From: SBBV01 sp036555425 | GTDB taxonomy: Bacteria; Pseudomonadota; Alphaproteobacteria; Bin65 | NCBI GenBank assembly: GCA_036555425.1 | Contig: DATBLL010000076.1 | Span: 1 to 13,213, forward strand | DNA length: 13,213 nucleotides | Direction: 5' to 3' | Shown here: positions 7,622 through 13,213 of the stretch, piece by piece | Layout of the letters: every line of letters starts with the position of its first letter | How positions within the stretch are numbered: the first letter of the stretch is position 1 | Program-made: the position numbers and the translations under genes | Notes under the pieces: generated by a model | Seen by the model: the letters and a program-made list of their open reading frames with translations, nothing else | Told to the model about the DNA's origin: nothing | Database searches by the model: none

Positions 7622-8137
7622 GTGCCCGCATTCGCTCCCGGCCAGCCGCTCGTCGTCCACCGCGAGCCGGTCCGGCCGGAATGGATCGACTACAACGGCC
7701 ACATGAACGTGGCCTACTACGTGCTCGCCTTCGACCACGCCACCGACGCGCTGTTCGATCTGCTCGGCATCGACGCGGCCTACCGCAAGCGCACCGGCTT
7801 CTCGACCTTCGCGCTCGAAAGCCACATCGTCTACAAGCGCGAAGTGGCGGCCGGCGATCCCTTGCGCTTCGAGGTCCAACTCCTCGATTTCGACGGCCGC
7901 TTCTTCCACTACATGAACAAGATGTACCACGACCGCGAGAACTGGTGCGCCGCCACCTGCGAGTGGATCAGCTGCGGCGTCGATCTTGCGACGCGCAAGC
8001 CCGCGCCGATGCCGCCCGAGGTCGCCGCGACGTTCCAGGCGCTCTGGACCGCGCAACGCGGCATGCCGCGTCCGCCCGAGGCCGGCCGCGTCATCGGCAT
8101 CAAGCGCAAGGCGGGCGCGGGCCACCAAGCCGCCTGA
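7622..8137 (+). CDS. Hotdog-fold acyl-CoA thioesterase (4HBT-like)
   Basis: The 171-residue cytoplasmic hotdog protein should hydrolyse an acyl-CoA thioester. The motif WIDYNGHMNVAYYVLAFD (21-38) is the 4-hydroxybenzoyl-CoA thioesterase-type signature, with Asp23 the likely catalytic acid. FALESHIVYKREVAAGD (63-79) matches the second conserved block. The start is GTG at 7622, preceded by AAGGGG at about 8 bases; no in-frame ATG precedes the motif. Similar proteins occur beside carnitine-degradation genes in other proteobacteria, but no such gene is visible here, so the substrate stays open. A 101-base gap separates it from the downstream PLD gene. Confidence 0.88.
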   Translation: MPAFAPGQPLVVHREPVRPEWIDYNGHMNVAYYVLAFDHATDALFDLLGIDAAYRKRTGFSTFALESHIVYKREVAAGDPLRFEVQLLDFDGRFFHYMNKMYHDRENWCAATCEWISCGVDLATRKPAPMPPEVAATFQALWTAQRGMPRPPEAGRVIGIKRKAGAGHQAA

Positions 8138-8142
8138 ACGCC

Positions 8143-8166
8143 GCGCCGGCGCCTGCGCCCCGGCGC
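8143..8166 (+). terminator. Short GC hairpin after the thioesterase gene
   Basis: gcgccgg (8143-8149) pairs perfectly with ccggcgc (8160-8166) six bases past the stop codon. No T run follows, so termination would be weak or absent. Confidence 0.3.
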
Positions 8167-8238
8167 TGTCAAGTGCGATTCGCAACACTCGCGGCCCGCC
8201 CGGGCGTGCTAGCCTCCCGTCCTCAGCCGGAGGTTGCG

Positions 8239-10023
8239 ATGAGCGATTTCGAGAACCGGGATTCGAAGCGCGGCTTCTCCGTCAAGCTCTGGCGCGGCGA
8301 GCGGATGTGCCTGCTCGGCTTCGACGTTCTCGCCCCCGAAGACGACCTCGTGGGTTTCGCCATCGAGGTGAAGGCGCCCGGCGCGGCCGATTTCGCGCAG
8401 CTCCCCAATCGCCTGGCCTTCTCCTACGACAAGCCCGCCACCGCGGCCGTCGACGGCGCGCGCAAATTTCCCTCGAAGGAAGCGCCGTTCCAGAAATTCC
8501 GCTGGATCGATTTTCCCTTCGAGCCCAAGAAGGGCACCTACACCTATCGCGCGACGAAGATGCACATGCCGCGCGACGGCGTGCTCAAGGCGGGGACGCA
8601 GCTCGAGCTCGGCGTCTCGCTCGACCCCGTGACCTACGACGGGTTCGTCGACGTCGGCTTCACCCGCAATTTCGCGTCGTCGCAGGCGTTTCGCGAGCGC
8701 TACAAGCAATTCATGCCGAAGCCCAAGATCATCCCGGCCACGGCCGACGCGGGCCTCGAATTCGCGAAGGTGGCGGATTCCGACGTCTACGACTGGCTCG
8801 GCTTCGAGGCCTACGACCTCGTCTTCGACTTCCTCGACCGCGCGCTCGCCGATCCCTCGATCGAGCTCGACGTCTTCGCCTACGATCTCAACGAGCGCGA
8901 CATCGTCGATCGCCTGACGCGATTGGGGCCGCGGCTGCGCGCGATCGTCGACGATTCGACCAGCAAGGACAAGAAGGGCAAGGTCACTGGGCACGGGACC
9001 GCGGAAAGCGCCGAGTCGCGCGCGAGCGAGATGCTCGCTGCGTCCGCGGGCCAGGACCGCGTGAAGCGGCTGCATTTCCAGGGCCTGCAGCACCACAAGG
9101 TGTTCATCGCCCGCCGCAACGGACAGCCCTTCGAGGTGCTGTGCGGATCGACCAACTTCACCTTTCGCGGCCTCTACATCCAAGCCAACAACGCGCTGGT
9201 GTTCCGCTCGCCGGAGGTGGCCGGCTTGTTCGGTCGCGTCTTCGAAGCCGCTTTTCGCGATGCCAAGGGTTTCAAGAACGATCCGACCGCGGCCAAGTGG
9301 CATGTCGTTTCGCTGCCCGGCCGGCCGGAGGTGCATTTATGCTTCTCGCCCCACGGCGGCGCTGGCCTCTCCCTCACGCCGGTGGCCGCCGCAGTCGAGC
9401 AGGCGACGTCGTCGGTGCTCTACTCGGTGGCGTTCCTCAATCAAATAAAGTCCGGGGCGACCAAGCAGGCCTTCGACCGGCTGATGACCAAGCCCGTGTT
9501 CAGCTACGGCATTTCGGACGAGGCGGGGCAGCTCGAGGTCAAGAAGCCCGACGGCTCGCGCGGGCTCGTGGATTTCGCCTTCTTGGGCAGGAACGCGCCC
9601 GAGCCCTTCAAGAGCGAATGGGAGGGCGGCAAGGGAATCAACATCCATCACAAGTTCGTGGTCGCCGATTTCAGCCTGCCGAGCGCCAAGGTGTTCACCG
9701 GCTCGTCCAATCTTTCGCCGAGCGGCGAGACCGGCAACGGCGATCATCTGATGATGATCGCAGACCGTAAGATCGCGATCGCCTATGCGATCGAGGCGGT
9801 CCGCATCTTCGATCATCTGCATTTCCGCGTGCACATGAGCGAAGCGGCCGAGGCCGGCAAGAAGGCCGGCGCGAAGCCCAAGGCCGGAACGCCCGCCGCC
9901 CCGGCGAGCGACAAGCTGACGCTGCGCAAGCCCAGGGCCATCAGCGGCAAGCCGGCCTGGTTCGAGCGCTATTACGTGGCCGGCTCGCAGATCGAAAAAG
10001 ACCGGAAAGTATTCTCGGAATGA
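8239..10023 (+). CDS. Phospholipase D-superfamily protein with two HKD-type motifs
   Basis: The 594-residue protein starts at the ATG at 8239, fixed by CCGGAGG five bases upstream although the frame stays open much further back. Residues 1-165 form a region I do not recognise, probably beta-rich (GFDVLAPEDDLVGFAIEVKAPG). The PLD part has two half-sites. In the first, H285-H-K287 is followed by GSTNFTF (303-309), but Arg292 stands where the motif HxKx4D expects Asp. In the second, H470-H-K472-FVVA-D477 is complete and followed by GSSN (488-491). The superfamily includes phospholipases, lipid synthases and nucleases that work through a phospho-histidine intermediate, and this one cannot be placed. 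No signal peptide or membrane helix is evident, so it is probably cytoplasmic. The C-terminal 60 residues are Lys/Ala/Pro-rich and likely disordered. It lies 25 bases from the ClC gene. Confidence 0.85.
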   Translation: MSDFENRDSKRGFSVKLWRGERMCLLGFDVLAPEDDLVGFAIEVKAPGAADFAQLPNRLAFSYDKPATAAVDGARKFPSKEAPFQKFRWIDFPFEPKKGTYTYRATKMHMPRDGVLKAGTQLELGVSLDPVTYDGFVDVGFTRNFASSQAFRERYKQFMPKPKIIPATADAGLEFAKVADSDVYDWLGFEAYDLVFDFLDRALADPSIELDVFAYDLNERDIVDRLTRLGPRLRAIVDDSTSKDKKGKVTGHGTAESAESRASEMLAASAGQDRVKRLHFQGLQHHKVFIARRNGQPFEVLCGSTNFTFRGLYIQANNALVFRSPEVAGLFGRVFEAAFRDAKGFKNDPTAAKWHVVSLPGRPEVHLCFSPHGGAGLSLTPVAAAVEQATSSVLYSVAFLNQIKSGATKQAFDRLMTKPVFSYGISDEAGQLEVKKPDGSRGLVDFAFLGRNAPEPFKSEWEGGKGINIHHKFVVADFSLPSAKVFTGSSNLSPSGETGNGDHLMMIADRKIAIAYAIEAVRIFDHLHFRVHMSEAAEAGKKAGAKPKAGTPAAPASDKLTLRKPRAISGKPAWFERYYVAGSQIEKDRKVFSE

Positions 10024-10048
10024 CGGTGCGCTGCCGCCGGACGGGCTT

Positions 10049-11362
10049 TTGACGGCGGATGCGCCGGCGGCCGAGGGCTTCAAGCGCGCCTTCGCGCCGC
10101 GCCTACTGCTGGCCGCCGCCGCAGTCGGCGCCGTCGCGGGCGCGGGCGGAGTCGTCTTCCGGCTGCTGCTGAGCGCGATCCAATGGCTCGCCTTCGGCTC
10201 TGGCAGCGAGATGCTGGTCTCGGCGCTGGCTGGCGTGCCGGCCTGGCGTGTCGTGCTGGCGCCTGCCTTGGGCGGGCTTGCGGTCGGGCTGATCTACCGC
10301 TTCGTCATCCCCGGCCATTTCCCGCTCGGCCCGGCCGACGCGATCGCGGCGGCGTGGCGCGGCACGGCGCTGCCGCCGGCGCGCAGCCTCGCCGGCACGA
10401 TGATCAACGCCGCGTCGCTTGGCGTGGGCGCCTCGGTCGGGCGCGAGGGGCCCATCGTCCTCTTGGGCGGCGCGCTCGGCTCCTGGATCGCGCGTGCCGC
10501 GCGGCCGGCGCCCGACGCGGCGCGGACACTGCTCGCCGCCGGCGTCGCCGCCTGCGTCGCGGCCTCGTTCAACGCCCCGGCGGCCGGCGCCATCTTCGCG
10601 CTCGAAGTCGTTCTGCTCGGTTATCGCCTGGTGCCGCTGCCGGCGCTCGCCGTCGCGTCCCTCGTCGGAACGCTCGTCGGCCGCGCCGGGTTCGGCGACG
10701 TGCCGATCTTTCCCGTTCCGTCCTACGCCGCCGGCTTGGCCGAGTTGCCCGCCTTCGCGCTGCTCGGCGTTGTCGGCGCGGCGCTCGCGCTGGCGATGAT
10801 GCTCGGCATCTTCCTCGCGGCGGCGCTGTTCGGGCGGCTCCCGGGTCCGTGGTGGCTCAGGACCGGTTTCGCCGGGCTCTTCGTCGGCATCGTCGCCCTC
10901 TCTGTGCCCGAGGTTCTGAGCTACGGTCAGGAAGCGGCGCATGCATCGATGCTGGGCAGATATGAGCTGACGCTGCTGCTCGCGATCGTGGCGGCGAAGC
11001 TCGCCGCGACTGCGATCTCGCTCGGTGGCGGCTTCGGCGGCGGCGTGTTCAGCCCGTCGCTGGTGCTGGGGGCGGCACTTGGCGGCGCCTTCGGCCACGC
11101 GCTGGCGCTCGTCTTCCCCGGGGCCGTGGCATCGCCCGGCGCCTACGCCGTGATCGGCGCCGCCGCCGTCTCGGCGCCGGTGCTGGGCGCGCCGGTCTCG
11201 ACCGTTCTCATCCTCCTCGAGATGACCGAAGCCTGGCGCTTGGCACCTGGCATGGCCATCGCGGCGCTGGTCGCGACCGCAATCTGCCGCCCGCTGATCG
11301 GCCGCTCCTTCTTCACCTGGCAGCTCAAGCGGCGGGGCGTGACGCCGACGTCGGTTCGCTGA
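10049..11362 (+). CDS. ClC-family chloride channel/antiporter, divergent at key positions
   Basis: The 437-residue polytopic inner-membrane protein of the ClC family lacks C-terminal CBS domains, as many bacterial members do. Visible motifs are GREGP (131-135) with gating Glu133, GGGFGGGVFSPSLVLGAALGG (326-346, the GxFxP block), and LILLEMTEAWRLAP (387-400). Against E. coli ClC-ec1 the proton glutamate E203 aligns with Val187 (ALEV), the chloride-binding Tyr445 with Trp396, and the GSGIP loop with FPLGP (91-95), so Ser107 is also lost. GREGP rather than a fluoride-type motif argues against the CLC-F branch. The start is TTG at 10049, the only start codon in frame before the first helix; the ribosome site is poor, which suggests translational coupling to the PLD gene ending 25 bases earlier. 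Confidence 0.88.
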   Translation: MTADAPAAEGFKRAFAPRLLLAAAAVGAVAGAGGVVFRLLLSAIQWLAFGSGSEMLVSALAGVPAWRVVLAPALGGLAVGLIYRFVIPGHFPLGPADAIAAAWRGTALPPARSLAGTMINAASLGVGASVGREGPIVLLGGALGSWIARAARPAPDAARTLLAAGVAACVAASFNAPAAGAIFALEVVLLGYRLVPLPALAVASLVGTLVGRAGFGDVPIFPVPSYAAGLAELPAFALLGVVGAALALAMMLGIFLAAALFGRLPGPWWLRTGFAGLFVGIVALSVPEVLSYGQEAAHASMLGRYELTLLLAIVAAKLAATAISLGGGFGGGVFSPSLVLGAALGGAFGHALALVFPGAVASPGAYAVIGAAAVSAPVLGAPVSTVLILLEMTEAWRLAPGMAIAALVATAICRPLIGRSFFTWQLKRRGVTPTSVR

Positions 11363-11389
11363 CCCTCCGAATTGCTTGGGTCGAGAGCC

Positions 11390-11422
11390 CCCTCAGTCCG
11401 GTCCTTCGCACCGGACTGAGGG
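11390..11422. terminator. 13-bp perfect hairpin between convergent genes
   Basis: ccctcagtccggt (11390-11402) pairs without mismatch to accggactgaggg (11410-11422) around a 7-base loop. A further 4-bp outer stem, cgag/ctcg (11382-11385 with 11426-11429), is possible. It lies between the ClC stop (11362) and the opposing gene's stop (11443), the usual place for a bidirectional terminator. Neither side has a T run. Confidence 0.5.
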
Positions 11423-11442
11423 AGACTCGCCAGCGACGGCGG

Positions 11443-12465
11443 TTATTTCCTCTCCTCCGCGCCCATCTTGAAGAACGCGCTGCGGCCCACGGCCTGCACC
11501 TTCTGCTCGAGGGTGGCGCCATCGCGCTTCAAGGTGAGTGCGATTTCGGGCGCGTCGGCGCCGGCAGCCCAGAGCTTCCGGTAGAGATCGGCCTGGCCGG
11601 CCACGGCTTGGCCTTGGACCTTCACGATCACGTCGCCGCGGCGGAGGCCGGCGCGCGAAGCGGGGCTGTCGGGCTGCACGCCGCCGATCGCGACCTGGCC
11701 GTTCTCGTCCTCGCTGCTCCAGATGCCGAGCCAGACGCGCTCCTTGCCGCTGCGTTTGCCGAGCGCGAGCAGGTCGCCGAGCACGGGCGGCAAGAGGTCG
11801 ATCGGGATGAACATGTTGCCGGGCAGGGAGACGTTCTCGCCCGCCGCATTGCGCACCGCGAGCGAGCCGATCCCGAGCAGGCGCCCGTCGGGCGTCAAGA
11901 GCGGGGCGCCGCCGAACGAGGGGTATTGCGGCGTGGTGAAGATCGCGTCGGGCAAGAGGTATTCCCAATAGCCGGCGAACTCGCGCCGCGCCACGACGGT
12001 CGCCGGCGTCACGTCGATATCGGCGATGCGGCTGGCGACATAGACGGCGTCGCCGTGCTTCAGATCCTTGGCGCTGGCGAGCTCGACCGCGCGCACGCGC
12101 TCGGCGAACTTGGCGCGCAGCAGGCCGAAGCCGGTGTCGTAGTCGTAGGCGACGATCTTGGCCTCGACCTCGTCGCCCGAGGCCGTCGTGACGACGACGC
12201 GCGATGCCTCGAGGATGAGGTAGCCGACCGTGAGCACGAGGCCGTCCGAGCCGATGACGACGCCGCTGCCCTGGCGCTCGGTGCCGAGCGAGCGCGCCGA
12301 GCGCGCCTCGGGCGGGATCTGCGCGGCGATGCCGACGACCGCGCGCGCCGCCGCCTGCATGCGGCTTTCGTCGGGCGGGCGCACTTGGCCCGCGGCCGGC
12401 CCGAACGCGGCGTGGAGCGCGGCCGCACCGATCAGCAAGCCCAGGAATGCGCGTTGGCGCGGCAT
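11443..12465 (-). CDS. HtrA/S1C-like PDZ protein lacking the serine-protease catalytic triad (pseudoprotease)
   Basis: The 340-residue exported protein has the layout of HtrA (DegP/DegS): a signal or anchor segment (6-26), a trypsin-like domain (about 40-225) and one PDZ domain (about 245-328, with IGGVQPDSPASRAGLRRGDVI). The fold landmarks GSGVVIGSDGLVLT and LLTPDGRLLGIGS are kept, but the catalytic residues are not. The position of His in TNNHVV is Tyr82 (TVGYLI), Asp in TDLA is Gly112 (DTGFG), and Ser in GNSGG is Phe184 (PSFGG). Proteolysis by this site is therefore unlikely, and a chaperone, sensor or adaptor role in the periplasm is inferred. The ATG at 12465 follows GGGGGAG at about 8 bases. 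It is second in a minus-strand pair, 88 bases after a small secreted protein, and is intact, so it is not a decaying pseudogene. Confidence 0.85.
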   Translation of the reverse strand: MPRQRAFLGLLIGAAALHAAFGPAAGQVRPPDESRMQAAARAVVGIAAQIPPEARSARSLGTERQGSGVVIGSDGLVLTVGYLILEASRVVVTTASGDEVEAKIVAYDYDTGFGLLRAKFAERVRAVELASAKDLKHGDAVYVASRIADIDVTPATVVARREFAGYWEYLLPDAIFTTPQYPSFGGAPLLTPDGRLLGIGSLAVRNAAGENVSLPGNMFIPIDLLPPVLGDLLALGKRSGKERVWLGIWSSEDENGQVAIGGVQPDSPASRAGLRRGDVIVKVQGQAVAGQADLYRKLWAAGADAPEIALTLKRDGATLEQKVQAVGRSAFFKMGAEERK

Positions 12466-12553
12466 GGCGGCAACTCCCCCAAAGGGCATGAGCGCGAGGG
12501 TGAATTTGGGCCGGCGCGCCGCAGCCGGCAAGGCGCCCCCGCGCTCGGCGGTC

Positions 12554-12991
12554 TTACCAGCAGCGCCGCCATTCGATGGCCGACAGGCTGTTGCGCGGCC
12601 AGTCGTCGCGGTGCCAGCGGAAGCGGTTGCGGCCGTCGAACACCGCCCACCAGACGATGGGGCCGCCATATTCATTGCGGCCCGGCTCGCCTTCGACGAA
12701 CAGCAGCACGCGGTCGTTCGCGACATGCATCACGACGAAGCGCTCGCGCCGGGTCTTGCCGCCGCGGTGGAGCAGCAGCTCGACGTGGCGGCCATCGCCG
12801 CTGATGCGGTATTCGTCGGAATTGGCGCGGCAGTCGGCGGTGTCGCGCGCCGCCGGATCGCGCGCCTCCCAGCGCCCGGAGAGCGCATGTAGCGGATTGA
12901 ACGAGGCCTCGCCCAGCGAGGCCAGAGCGGCCCAGAGCGGGACCGCTGCGCCGAGCGCCAGCGAGTGGAGTCGACCCTCGACACGCATCAT
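12554..12991 (-). CDS. Small secreted protein of unknown function
   Basis: The 145-residue protein starts at the ATGATG at 12991; a TTG at 13024 is a weaker option, and the ribosome site is only a loose G-run. Residues 8-28 form a likely signal peptide. The mature part is short and probably beta-rich: LSGRWEARDP (37-46), DEYRISGDGRHVELLLHRGG, RRERFVVMHVANDRVLLFVEGE, and a Trp-rich end (IVWWAVFDGRNRFRWHRDDW). Cys54 and Cys144 could form a disulfide in the periplasm. The LxGxW opening recalls lipocalin-like folds, but I would not assign a family. It probably forms an operon with the downstream HtrA-like pseudoprotease. The IS630 element ends about 80 bases upstream, leaving little room for the native promoter. 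Confidence 0.65.
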   Translation of the reverse strand: MMRVEGRLHSLALGAAVPLWAALASLGEASFNPLHALSGRWEARDPAARDTADCRANSDEYRISGDGRHVELLLHRGGKTRRERFVVMHVANDRVLLFVEGEPGRNEYGGPIVWWAVFDGRNRFRWHRDDWPRNSLSAIEWRRCW

Positions 12992-13070
12992 GGCACCCCG
13001 TACCCCGCCTTGAGCGCCGGGCAAGTTTGGCGCCGCCGCGGTGGGCCGGCAAGCGAAAAGGGGTCAAATG

Positions 13071-13213
13071 TAGCTAGTGTCCTGATTCGGAAGTTCGCAG
13101 CATCGTCGGAGCGAGGGCTTCGAGAGTGCGAAGGCAGAATCGGTTGATGGCGGCGAGGATGTCATCGGCTGACTTGGTCCAGCGGAAGGGCTTTGGCTCG
13201 GCATTGTGGGCGT
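13071..13213 (-). mobile_element. End of an IS630-family insertion sequence, cut by the window edge
   Basis: The element contains the 3' end of an IS630-type transposase (see the next entry). Its left boundary is probably in or just before tagctagtgtcctgattcgg, beginning near 13071. IS630 elements insert at TA, and TA dinucleotides occur at 13071 and 13075, so the exact end is uncertain by a few bases. The other end lies outside the window. Confidence 0.7.
13074..13213 (-). CDS. IS630-family transposase, C-terminal 45 residues only
   Basis: The minus strand is open from the window edge to a TAG at 13076-13074. The visible C-terminus contains PKPFRWTKSADDI and AINRFCLRTL and ends in RTSESGH. 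The phrase HNAEPKPFRWTKSADDIL is a recurring tail of IS630-family DDE transposases. No start lies inside the window, and the catalytic residues lie beyond the edge, so it cannot be judged intact or broken. It is transcribed leftward, toward the small secreted protein gene. Confidence 0.85.
   Translation of the reverse strand, partial: AHNAEPKPFRWTKSADDILAAINRFCLRTLEALAPTMLRTSESGH

Noticed and set aside
7561..8238. A much longer N-terminus for the PLD protein, since its frame stays open back to 7561
   Set aside because: The extension is Arg-rich shadow sequence across the thioesterase gene. The ATG at 8239 has a proper CCGGAGG site.
10103..11098. Antisense open frame in the ClC gene
   Set aside because: Arg/Glu/Gln-rich shadow with no motif. 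The plus strand encodes clear ClC motifs.
7622..11362. Thioesterase, PLD and ClC as an anti-phage defence module
   Set aside because: PLD nucleases and membrane effectors occur in defence systems, but there is no sensor, NTPase, methylase or mobile context here, and the ClC and hotdog proteins look like housekeeping genes.

Overview
The window is a high-GC bacterial chromosome segment with tightly packed genes. Gene content (EttA, an MlaA lipoprotein next to MlaC-type proteins, a luciferase-like oxidoreductase) and the style of the intergenic palindromes suggest an alphaproteobacterium, perhaps of the Rhodospirillales/Hyphomicrobiales kind. This placement is inferred from protein flavour, not from a marker gene. 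I see no tRNA, rRNA, CRISPR array, phage or plasmid genes. One IS630-type insertion sequence is cut by the right edge.

Layout, left to right. Positions 2-1378 (+) hold the 3' five-sixths of ettA, an ABC-F translation factor. A 288-base gap with several GC-rich hairpins follows, then a luciferase-like flavin monooxygenase (1667-2734, +). A 62-base near-perfect palindrome (2873-2934) separates it from a minus-strand block running 5960 to 2978: mlaA followed by three tandem mlaC-like genes. A two-helix membrane protein (6124-6444, +) diverges from mlaA and overlaps, tail to tail, a bile acid:sodium symporter-family transporter (6321-7343, -). The gap 7344-7621 holds a composite inverted repeat and two TTTGCG/CGCAAA palindromes. 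To the right lie a hotdog thioesterase (7622-8137, +), a phospholipase D-superfamily protein (8239-10023, +) and a ClC-type anion transporter (10049-11362, +). A 13-bp perfect hairpin separates these from a minus-strand pair: a small secreted protein of unknown function (12991-12554) and an HtrA-like PDZ protein whose catalytic residues are all replaced (12465-11443). The end of an IS630-family element occupies 13071-13213.

The only clear pathway is outer-membrane lipid homeostasis. MlaA sits in the outer membrane and MlaC carries phospholipid across the periplasm. The inner-membrane MlaFEDB complex is not in the window, so it must be elsewhere or be replaced. The PLD, ClC and thioesterase genes run in one direction with short gaps, but nothing visible ties their functions together.

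The best candidates for something new are four: the triplicated mlaC with a 72-base identical patch between two copies; the catalytically dead HtrA-like protein paired with a secreted orphan; a ClC protein altered at the ion-binding and proton-coupling positions; and a PLD protein with one incomplete HKD motif. I do not see a complete, recognisable new multi-gene system.
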